64,000 nt of DNA from Ophiura sarsii. Its lineage: Eukaryota > Echinodermata > Ophiuroidea > Amphilepidida > Ophiuridae. Position numbers and translations under genes: made by a program. Numbering within the stretch: position 1 is the first letter of the stretch; each line of letters opens with the position of its first letter. The notes under the pieces were generated by a model, which had not been told where the DNA came from, made no database searches, and was given only the letters and a program-made list of their open reading frames with translations. Positions 47,301 through 59,300 of the stretch are shown here, piece by piece. Location: the NCBI GenBank assembly GCA_035610835.1, contig CM069443.1:64327577-64391576 (forward strand). Reading direction: 5' to 3'.

Positions 47301-50300
47301 ACTTGCAGTACTGGGTTATTCAATGCTATCTCTCGTTTGACTTCTCCCAGGGACAAAAAGGATAAACCTGATCCAAAGGATTTTACTATCGAGAATTTGA
47401 CCGGGGAAACGGTAGGAAGAGTGCCGGGAAAGGTGGATGGACAACAGTTTATTATCAATCAGTGTGAGGTAAGAATTTGCGAATATGGGTGAGGGGAAAG
47501 GTGAAGGGAGGGTTGGGTTTTTTAGGAGGGTAGGGGGGTCAGGTGGAAGAGAGGGGGTTGTACTTTTAAGTAGTATGGTCAGTAGGCTTTTCCCATGGAT
47601 CCCACCATTGCCACCAATTGGGGAAATGGAAGGTTAGTTGCATTGCAGTGTCCACCCCCGTCAGGTGGAAGAGGGGGGGGGGGGGGGGGGGGGGGGGGGG
47701 TTGTACTTTAAGTAGTATGGTCAGTAGGCTTTTCCCATGGATCCCACCACTGCCACCAATTGGGGAAATGGAAAGTTAGTTGCATTGCAGTGTCCACCCC
47801 CGTCAGGTGGAAGAGAGGGGGTTGTACTTTTAAGTGGTATGGTCAGTAGACTTTTCCCATGGATCCCACCATTGCCACCAATTGGGGAAATGGAAAGTAA
47901 GTTGCATTGCGGTGTCCACCCCACACATATGGTATTGGTGGCATATACTGGACAACTCCGGGCCTATAGGATTGGATTTGGGAATCAGTTTCAAAGAGTG
48001 CTGAGGAAGGTCTCTGGACAATAGTTCATTGCGAGGTGAGAATTTGGGGTGAGGGGATGTGGGAAGGGGAACAACTCAAGTGGGAGGAGCAGGTGGGCAG
48101 GGAGAGAGAGGGGATGTTAATGTAACACTTGGGGAACCTTATTTTTATAAATTTCTCAATTTAGAGAAAAATACAAAAATGCCAAATATCCTAATGTTGG
48201 AAAAATATTTTTGCTGACAGTAGATATTTCCAGTTTACTGCTACTCTCAAAAGTTGATAAGAATATTTCATGCTTTTCTCATCCAAAAACTATTTACCAG
48301 TGGTAAATTGCTATCAGTAACTTTACTTAACATCAATGTTCTTCTGGTTTGGTGTTCTTTTTTAATTTTCCCCTTACAGGATTGTAACATCTATATATTT
48401 GATCACAATGCCTGCATCAACGTCGATAACTGCACAAACTGTAGAATATTCCTGGGACCAAGTAAAGGAAGGTAAGCATATCAAGGGGTGGCCCCTTCCT
48501 CTTTAACCTGCCCCCCTTCCTCTACCCTTCCCTTGCCCTCCCCCACCACCTTCTCTTCCGCTCACATTCCCCCTTTTCCCATCCTTTGGATTTTTTTTTT
48601 GCACCTTGTGAAAACTGTAAAAGTGGAAATTTTTGCGCATTTAATTGTTTGCGTTTTGCACATTTTGAAAAATGTTACTTGTTAAAATTATTTTCAAGAT
48701 TTTGAGCTATTCTTACATAGACCGACTTAGAAAATGAATATATTTGTGCATTTTTATTTTCGCGCTGATTTTAGAGCGAAAATTTCCACTTTTACCGTAA
48801 TGTTTAATTTAATTTTTTCTTGAATTTTTAGACCCTCTTTAAGTTATAGGCTTGATCACGATAATGGTATTATCGTTTATCGCAATAATTTTGTTTTGTT
48901 GCGATCACGATAATGATTTGTGAAGCCATGGTTTTTTGGTATATAAAAATCAATTTGGAACTGATTGAACTATAGCTGAATATGTATCTGCTTGATGAGT
49001 ATACTGTACAATATAATTGATTTGAAGCATTGATTTAAACAATCTTGGGGTCAAAACAAATCATGTATGAGAATTTTTTGAGCGTAGATAACATATATAA
49101 TGAGATGTGAGCTATAACAGTTAACTGTGATTGATATCCTCTGGTTGACCATACAGCATCAATTAATAATGCAACTGTTATGGAGTAGAATTGTCATATC
49201 ATACTTTGCAAGGAATCAATAGTTAATTAGATTGAAGTGACTCTTGGAAATCATTTGAAGACCAATTACAGCTGCAATTAACTGTAAAAGGTTAGGTTAT
49301 AAGAGACTGGCACAGACAAGGCATTCCTTATCTAGCAGATGTACATGTACATTTGATAAATTCAATATTGCAAATTGAATACAATATTTGATTAAACATG
49401 TTGTGTGATTTTCAGAAATCTTATAATTTTTTTGCAATGTCTTCAAGTAAACCAAATAAAAAAACACCTCCAAATGAACAAAACACCTTTCTATGGGCCT
49501 ACAGACCTCTCAGGTAAGGTCAGATGGTCAGATGCTTTATTTTATTTTAATTACATTTTTGTGAAATATTTTGCTAAATTTTACAAACTTCAAACATATT
49601 CAAACATCTCAAAGTATCATGAAATCAATCAATCATAACTTGATGAGTTTTGTATTTTGAATTTTTTTTGCGCAGCATATTTGTGCGAAACTGCAAAGAC
49701 TGCAAATTAGTGGTAGCATGTCAGCAGTTCCGCACACGAGACTGTCGGGCGTTAGACATCATCCTACACTGCGACAGCCAACCTATCATTGAATCCTCAA
49801 CAAAGATGAAGTTTGGATGCTTTCAGTATTATTACCCAGAACTTATAGGTGAGTGGGTGGAGCTGTCCAAGGTCAAATGTCATAAAGGTGTCAACATGCT
49901 CTGGTTATGTTGTAATGCATATCAAACTCTTCCTGAGATCATAAGGAGCAAATGATTCAATGGTTGTATTTCCACCTGATGCTTAGTTTCTGAGATGTAG
50001 GGCAATGTAGGTCAAAAGTCAACTTTTTCTTCAAATTCTTTGTACAGGGGGTCGAATTCTCAAAATGCTCCGATTTGAATGAAAATGGTCTCAAATTGTT
50101 CAGATGGAAACCACAAGCCGTAAAAAGAATAGTTTGCCATATCTACAAGTTAAGCATTTATTTAATAGTTTCATTAGGTCAAAGGTCATATACCACCAAT
50201 GTGAATATACTACACGTTTATAGAAAAGCGCAGTTTTACAGTTTGGAGAACTTTTGTTCTTTGGCAGCACAGATAGCTGTTATTGTAAGCTGGCTATCAA

Positions 50301-53300
50301 AATAATTGCAATAGCAATAGTTGCAAGCGCAATGGCAACATAGCCGGAAAGCGTAGACAACGACGATATCAAAATAATTCTACGGGTTTTTTCTATCCAA
50401 ATGTGGCATATCAAGTGAAATGAGTCGCATGTCCAAAGTATCAATTTTTATATTTGTCCATCATATTTGTCCATGTAGGTGAAAATGCTACAGTATGGTC
50501 CAAAACCCTTCTCAAATTCTTCTTCTAGTTTTTAGTTACAAACAATTTAATCATCTGAGAAATCAAAAATGCAACATAAGAATCACTTCTTTTTACCTAT
50601 AGATTATAGAACTCAAAATCAATATTCCATGCATCCGACTCATTCCGCTTGATATGGTTCAGTTTTATTCTGCGAAATATTTTACCGGATTTATAATGCT
50701 TTAAAAAGGTATCAAAACACGCTGTACATGTACATGTACATCAAGTTTTAAAAAGCTGTTCTCTTCTAAGGCCCTATTAAGGTTGGTGTCAACCCTGTTT
50801 GGGCCAAATTTATCAAGCACTGTAACTTTTAAATTATAAATGTGATGTACATAAAAGTATACATTTTTTGTAATGAAATGAGTCAGAGAATCCATTTTTG
50901 GTATCAAATTTTACTAACATTAGTGATTTTTACATTTTTGCCCAAAAATCACCTTTTTGGCACCAAAAATTTTCAGACAACCTAACAATATCAGTTTTTG
51001 ATTAAAAATTCCAAAATTTCACAAAAATCATCTAGAGTCAATTATCTAGGAGCGAAATTTTTTTTTGGGCTTAAAATTTGTTTGTTTTGAAAATATTGAC
51101 CAAAAAGTGCCAAAAATGAGATTTTTGAGAAAAAAACATTTTTTTGGCACTTTTTGGTCAATATTTTCAAAACAAACAAATTTTAAGCCAAAAAAAAAAA
51201 TTCGCTCCTAGATAATTGATTTTAGATGATTTTGGTGAAATTTTGGAATTTTTTTATCAAAAACTGATATTGTTAGGTTGTCTGAACATTTTTGGCGCCA
51301 AAAAGGTGATTTTTGGGCAAAAATATAAAAATCACTAATTTTAGTAAAATTTGATACCAAAAATGGATTCTCTGACTCATTTCATTACAAAAAATGTACT
51401 TTTATGTACATCACATTAATAATTTAAAAGTTACAGTGCTTGATAAATTTGGCGCCAAACAGGGTTGACACCAACCTTAATGAATGGTTTATGAATCAAT
51501 TTTAAATATTCCGAAGCCTAATTACACATAAAACTGAATCCTTATAATTAGTGCTGGACTTTCTCAATTACTTTTCATTGCAATTAGTATAATCTCCTTA
51601 TGTAATATTACTCCAGAGAGTTTTAACTCTCCATGCAGTGGACTCTCTTTTGCCACAATTCTTTTTGTTTTTTTGGCATGTGTGGTAGCTAGGTCATAAT
51701 ATCCCACAAATTAGTCTCATGCTCAAAATCCTCAAACTATGCACAATACAAGTTACATTGGGTCTAAATGAAAAGTAGTCCTTCTGAAAGGATAGGTTTA
51801 ATTTTTTATATCATTTTATATACTCCTTAATAAAGTTCAAAATTAAAATTAGAGTTACCTAATTAGGCTTATATAACTCAAATGTATTGCCCGTTATAAG
51901 GCCAAAAAAATGAAACACTTTGTCTCAGCGCCTTTTGGCTAAAAAGCTATGTGCTATGCAAAAAAAAAGAAAATTACCAAAATAAGCTATGTCCTATGCG
52001 ATTTTTTTTTTGTGTGATTTTTTTACAAAAATCAAAATATAGTCAATAGTTATGCTTTTGTCTTTTTAATAAAAGTAATCAGATATAATCAATGCACATT
52101 GTATGCTTGTGTTCTCTTTTTCTCTTAAACTTCACAAAGTTAGTTGAATGTGTGTTCTCAGTCACAAGGTTGCCAAGTTTCACCGAAACTTACTAGGTGT
52201 TTTTTTTTAAATCGAACCCCCCCCCCCCCCCCCCCCCCCCACCAACAAAACCACAAAAAAACCACAAAAAAGTGTTACGGTATGCGCGAAATCCCATTTT
52301 AAAAGCAATGCCGCTGATACAAAGTATTAAATTTGTTTGGCCTAACTTATAAGGTTCATTTATAATGTAGAATGAGCTCATCAAAGCATAAAAAGATCCT
52401 TTCTGGGAGGATTATTCTTTATTTAGACCAGGTTTAAAGTTAGACAAGGTTTAAGTTGTTTTGTGCGTATGAACTTGATTGGTTTCCATGGTGTGGTTCT
52501 TGCACTGCCTATCACGGAAAATTGAAATTGGAATCGCAAAATAAGAGCCTCCTATATATGGGCATATGGATGTTAGTATGCGAGATGTGACTCTTGAGAT
52601 GAGGGCGCTATCTTGACAACACCTATGATTGACATGACTTCATGCAAGCACATGAGACGCACGATGTGACTCTTGAAATGAGGGCGCTAACACACTAGAA
52701 GCTTCAATCTTGGCAATGGGAAGTCTGCATACTCGTAGGAGCACAGGCCTGTGCCTGTGCACAACATCCGACAACACATCATGCTACATAGCATTGCAAA
52801 GAAGCACATTTAGACGCATTGGAGGCCTTGAATCAAAAACAATTTTGTGGAAGGAATGTTGCTGTCACTGGGGTCCACTTGTTTGGTTTACACTTATACC
52901 TACCTGTCAATGCCTTTACCATATTTAGGCCAATTCTCTCAAAATATTACTTTTAGTACTGCTTTATGTTTTATTGTTTTACAATTCCATCGAAACTGAC
53001 ATTTCTATTCATGAAATCTTTGTGTAAATCTTTTCTATACTTTGTATGGTTCATATTGAATGAATAAATTACATGTTTGGTTTTTTTTATTTTCCCCCAA
53101 TTTTCTAATTCCAGAACAATTCAAAGAAGCGGGACTAAGTGCATATAACAACACATGGGGCAATATTCATGATTTCTCACCTGTACCAGGAGAAGAGAAT
53201 TGGACAGTATTACCTCAGGTAAAAATAAGTGATAGAAAGATCTGGACAAACCTATCTGTAGTCAAAAATATCCGGGGGGGCCACTCATGTATAAAAGTTG

Positions 53301-56300
53301 TAATAATCCGTGTGAATCCACTCTCAAAAACTACCCTTAACACAGATTCTCAAAGAAGGAAAAAGTGACCCTTAACAAGGATTATAGCTTGACGAATCAT
53401 ACTCATAGCAAGGGATACAGTTCCTCAAAATGGAATTAAGACATAAAATGAATGTATGAAATATTTGTGTCATACCGTTTTGTTCTCAAATTTATCCAGG
53501 CCTAACCATTTGGGCTACTTTTACAATGCTGACACCGTGACTATCGGCCCAAGCAACCCTTAGCTCGGATTCAGGTTGAAAAAGACACCTTATTCTCTGA
53601 AATTGGTGATTTTGATACCCTTAGCACAGGCCCGTGTTGTGGTAGAAAAAAGCACCCTTAATCCGCGTTTTCGTTCATGCGGATGATTACAACATTATAC
53701 CTGACTGGCCCCCCCCCATGGGCAAAATACAGTCTTGACTGTTTAGATTAATAGCCTCTCTTGGTTTCTTGCCTAGGGAAAACTCAATATACCACAGACA
53801 TTTTGCCTCTATGGGCACCAAGACGTTTGTACACAAAGTCTATGTTGAGAGGCCAAAACAGATGAAATGCTAAATCTATGATTAGGCCTTTCACAGTTTA
53901 TTTTTAGTTTCCTGTTTAAGATCTAAAAAAGGGGCGAGGCGACCAGAACCTACTGCTTTTTAGTGTTGAGGAAGGTTAGGGTTAAGCTCCTATAATTATA
54001 AATAAACATGGCTCAAATGTCATATGGAACTATCCATAAATTACAGGCAATCTGTGTGTGGAAGTTGAAAAAGATTTAACATTTTGATGAGGGTGTATAA
54101 TGTTATAAGCTACAATGTATATATGACAAAAAAGAAAGAAAACACACGCTTTAGGTGACAAAAACACCACCCTGTTTTACAGGCGAATGGACCTCTCAGG
54201 TAAGGTCATTCGGTCAGCTTTGATTTTCTCAACAATTCCGTTTGATGAATTTTCAACAGTTTTCAAAATTTTCCAACAGTTTTCAAAAACTGTCAACAGT
54301 TTTTCAAATTTTCAACAGTTTTCTAAATTTTCAACAGTTTTCTAAATTTTCGACAGTTTTTGAAATTTTCAACAGTTTTTGAAATTTTCAACAGTTTTCT
54401 AAATTTTCAACAGTTTTTGAAATTTTCAACAATTTTCTCACAAACAAATTCGTTAAAAAAATTAACAACATTTCTAATTTTTTCAAACAAATGTCAATAA
54501 ATTTGTAAAAGAAAGAAAAAACAATAAATAAAGAATCAGTCGTCAGGCCTCTATAACATGTGTCTTTTTGTTGCCGCCTCACTGTTATTATGTCCTATTT
54601 CTACACAGGAGACCAAGGTAGAAGATATTGTACCCATTCCAACTACAGAACAGTTTTCCAGTGTAAAGATAAGTACATCAGCAGAAGATAGCATAGTGCC
54701 ATTCACACAGGGTAACAAGAGAAGGAAAGCTGAACAGGTGGGTGTCATAGTTTTCTATTATTAGCAGTTGGATGTTTCAATATTCATTCCTAGATTTTCA
54801 AACTTTTTGATATCGATCCAGGATATTTTTTATATTGGAAGTAAGAGCAACTTGCACCTTTGCGATTGTAACCGTAAGAAGGACACAACTTCAATAATCT
54901 CTTAACTCCAACTCAGGCATGATTTATTTAGGTCATATTTCCTATACTCTCTTCTTTTCAGGTATTAAATTCTTCCCAAAAAGCAGTTAAGTGTGATGCA
55001 TCAGTTTGGAATGCTGCATTACATATTCGTGGGTGCCAAAAGAGAGTTTCCTCTAGAGTCATATAAAATCAAGATCTTTTCATTAACAATGATCGATCAT
55101 TCTTCAAAAAACAACAACATTGACATGATAAGACTTCTCTTCTCTCTCCTATACATGTAGTATAGAATAGAGAATTGTTTGTGCACAAATCCCAAAGAGG
55201 TGAAAGATGTTACTCACTGTGATCAATGATGTTTCACTACCACACTGGTCGCCTCATTAGCAGCAGAGGTGTATAACATATGGCAGCTATTACAGATAGT
55301 GACTTCACATTACTAGGTATCTGAACAAATGGTCCACATCTGCAATAGCTGCTCTACGTTCCATTTAATTTATACCAATTGCTCGGCATATGTACTAGCC
55401 CATATATAACAACTGGCAGCTATTATAGATAGGACCTTGTGGCACTAAGCCCTCATTATTTTCTTATCCCTTCTGCAGGATGCTTAGAAGCTATAGTCCT
55501 ATTTATCCATCACGAGACAGTAACGTAACTGTGTATTCTAAATATTGCATCACATAAACGTGCGCGCCTCCTCGAGGGGCTGGCGTATACACACAAGCGT
55601 AGAAAGACGGAAGATACATACGCGTGCGTAAATGCTGTGCCTGTAAAGTTACGTCACTGTCCAGAGGAAGACCAATAGAGTATAGGTGCATCTGTTTTAC
55701 TCACTTTTTTCTTTTCTCTTTTCTCTTTTCTTTGCTCTCCCCTCCATCTTTTTTCACAAGTGAATATCTTTCCCATTTTGAAATGTTTTTTCTCTACCCA
55801 GAAGTTGGTATTTTCAAATATACCCCTGAGCAAGCCCAGGATGACCTGATCAAAAGTAAACACGCACTTGATTTATATGTTCATATTCATTCATTATGTT
55901 GATATTGAAACATTTGTGTTCCTTTTGTTTTAGGCGTGCCTTGTTGTATTCTTCAAGGATGACGGATCAGAAGAAAGGATCAGGAATTTTGTCAAAGAAA
56001 TGATGAAAGAGGTATGGCCTACAATCATGTAAAAAAAAGGTTGATACACTTTGTGTCCGATTCAAGGGGGAAAAGCGCCCCCTCTCCGCGAGGCAATGTT
56101 GATCCAAGTCATGTTATCAGAAGCCTTGGCAGTTCCCCCCAACATTGATTGATCACCCAACATTTTACAGAAATAATGAGACAAATATGGGGTTTCTTCT
56201 GATATCAAAATGAGGGTAGTAGCTAGACCAAATTGAGTGTCGGACAATTTTACTGACGGCGAACGGAGTAAGTGTAGCGAATGAAGTGCAGTGGATCATG

Positions 56301-59300
56301 GAATGGGGTCTAGAGGCCGTCTTAATGTTTTTAAGGGGTTATAAATGTACTTTGAGGGTTCCTGCAACATAATTTCTTGTTTTATGAGGCAGTTTAATGA
56401 TTTTTTTCCACAAATTGTTTTTTTTTAGTGCCGGATTTTTTACCCTTTTTTTTTAAGAGTGCCGGACGCTGGGCACGACTTCCGGACGGCCCCGTCTGGG
56501 GCCGTCTGGCGTAGACCCTGATCAAAATGATGATGGGCAAAAAATGTCTAAATGGAACAGATCTTGCGCCTAAGATTTTACAGAAATAATGAGACAAATA
56601 TGGGCTTTTGATATCAAAATATGTTGATGTGAAGAAAAAAAATCAATAGTGATTGGAAACATAGCCTACTGTAAAACACTATCATTTTGTGGATACTTTA
56701 TTTCACAAATTTAAAAATTACTGCTATTTTAGCAGACATTTAATTTCATGAATCTGGAGGTTTTATCCTTATTACTTTCAGTGCGAAATTTAAGTTTTGG
56801 TGTGTATTTAAGGGGGGTGTGGACTCTCAGGTACAGTCTCCGTAAAACTGCCGTAACTTCTTCAATATTCATTTAATCTTTATAAATGTATACAGTTTTT
56901 TGCAGAAAAGGGTTCAATGAATCCAACCATGATAATGAAATTGACCATTTTGGAAAAAATTATAAAAAACACTACACGTTTTTTGACCCATTTTAGGTTT
57001 GGAAAAGATAACTCAAAATATATGTTGTTAAATTTTGTCATACTAGTTTTAAGTGGTTTTACAGTACATCACCTTTCCAGATTGATGAACATACAGTTAT
57101 ATTCCCTATCTTCTATGTATTTCAATCTAGGAATCGTGTACCTTAGTGCAATCAAAGGAGATGGAAATGGATGGAGATGAAGCAACTCGACTACTGCGTG
57201 ATGATGAGAAGATAGCTAGTGCTGCAGGCAAAGGTATGTCCCAGGGGGGGACTGATAGTAGAAAGGGGTATAGATATGTGCCGCCCTGAAGAACCCTTTT
57301 TTACCCTCTTCTGCTCGCTCTTAAGACCCCACCCCCTTTTGAGCCTGCATCAGCTCTTAAGACCCCAATTTTATTGAATATTCAAAAATGGTGATTATTT
57401 GCATTCCAAATCCCCAATTTTTGAAAAAATTGCGTACTAAAACCCCAATCTTTTGAAAAATTGGCGTTCTTACTAAACAAATTTTTTTTTTGGGGGGGAA
57501 ACAGTTCTTAAGACCCTACTTTTTGGAGAAAATCAGTTCTTAAGACCCAATTTTTCATCAAAAATCTGCTCCGTTCCACTCTGAAGCCCCCCCCCCCCCC
57601 GTTTTTGAGACCCTAGATGGCACACCCCACCAAAAAAATAAGTTGAGTGCCCCCCGGGGGTATGGCAGGTGGAAAGGAGATTTCTTGTGAGGTCCAGCAT
57701 GCCGGCCTATTTAGCATCACTGATGTGCCCACAGGGCTTACATGAACGGTGACAAACATGTGCTAAAATAATTAGTATAACTAAAGGTTATCTGACATCC
57801 GCCTTCTCATCAGACAGTAGGGAGCTTTCGATTTGGACGACGGACGCTTAAGATGACACCTCGAGTCATGTGTGCATGCGTTGACTTAGCAATCCGTCGG
57901 TCGTCCAATTTCTGGGACCTGTCTTCGGCTGATTACTAGAGAGCTTTTGATTTGCACGACGGATAAATCTAGGACGGTTAAATGACGCTTTCAGTCATGC
58001 GCGAATGCGTCAATTTTGTCATCCGTTGGTCCTCTAAATGCTACAACGCGTAAAGGGACTAACAACCGTCGTGGGGACGACGGTAACGTTTTGAGTTTTA
58101 CCGTCGTACAAGCGTCCGTCGCGCAAATCGAAAGCTTAAGATCACAGGTCCAAGAAAGTGTACGACCGACGGATTGCTAAGTCGACGCATGCGCATATGA
58201 CTCGATGTGTCATCTTGTCGTACGAGCGTCTGTCGTCCAAATCGAAAGCTCCCTATTTTCAATGTAGCCCCAACCGTGGCTTAAATACAACTTCCTTAAA
58301 AACAAACAGGTGTTATTCTAAAAAAAGAGGGTTTCTAAAACAATAGAGGGCTGTTGGATTTAGGTCACATTAAGTGTACAGCTTGCAGTTGAATTTTCTT
58401 TCAGACCCTTGATTAAACATGTTTATAAGCTTGTTATTGCAATGTTATGTCGGTGGGATCCAGACGACACAGTAGATAGAAACCAGTGGTCATGTGATAA
58501 AAGTGAAGCATGCTGGTATTGCTCTTTAGAGAGGTTAACCATAGAATTGTATGGATGAATAATGTCTAGCAAACAGCCCCCCCCCAATTTTCTTTTTACA
58601 TATAACATTTATATGTTGGTACTTTTCATAAACAACTAAAAATGAAAGAATTGAATAACATTATGTAATCTGTAACTCTAATATTGTGTAATTATGAATA
58701 TGTAACTATGTACGCATTGTTGAAATGCGAGGAGGGATAAACAAATGTCATGGGAAGAGAAGTAGGCACATTGGATGAAAACTTTAGGCTCCATTTCCTA
58801 CTTTGAAATTTTAACACATTTTTAACAAATGGTAAAAAGTAAGCGGGATGGGAAGATAACAAAATTATCCATTTGAAAAATAGAAGTTATTGTTTATTGA
58901 CCTGGGTGTGATGGACAATCATTTTGATGTTACTGTGTACGTGGTCATTTTCATGAGGGTTTTATTTTTGTGAGTGGACATGAAAACGCGAAAATATAAA
59001 CATGCACAAATATTCTTTTGCAATAGAGTTACATTATAATTAATGTAGAAACTGCAAAATTAAAGTTTTTCACATTTTCAAAATGCTATAAAATCGTGAA
59101 AATATCTGTACACAAAATTACCACTTTTACAGTCAGTACCTGTTGTCAGTAGCCAAATACTACATGTATTACCTTATGAAAGTGAACAATGATTAGGTAG
59201 CAAACATTTATTTTGTTGTAATTCACAAATGCTCCTTCCAATCATATTTCTCTTAGCAGACTTTTGGTTAGTCTGGACTGTTACCATTGGTCAAATACTT

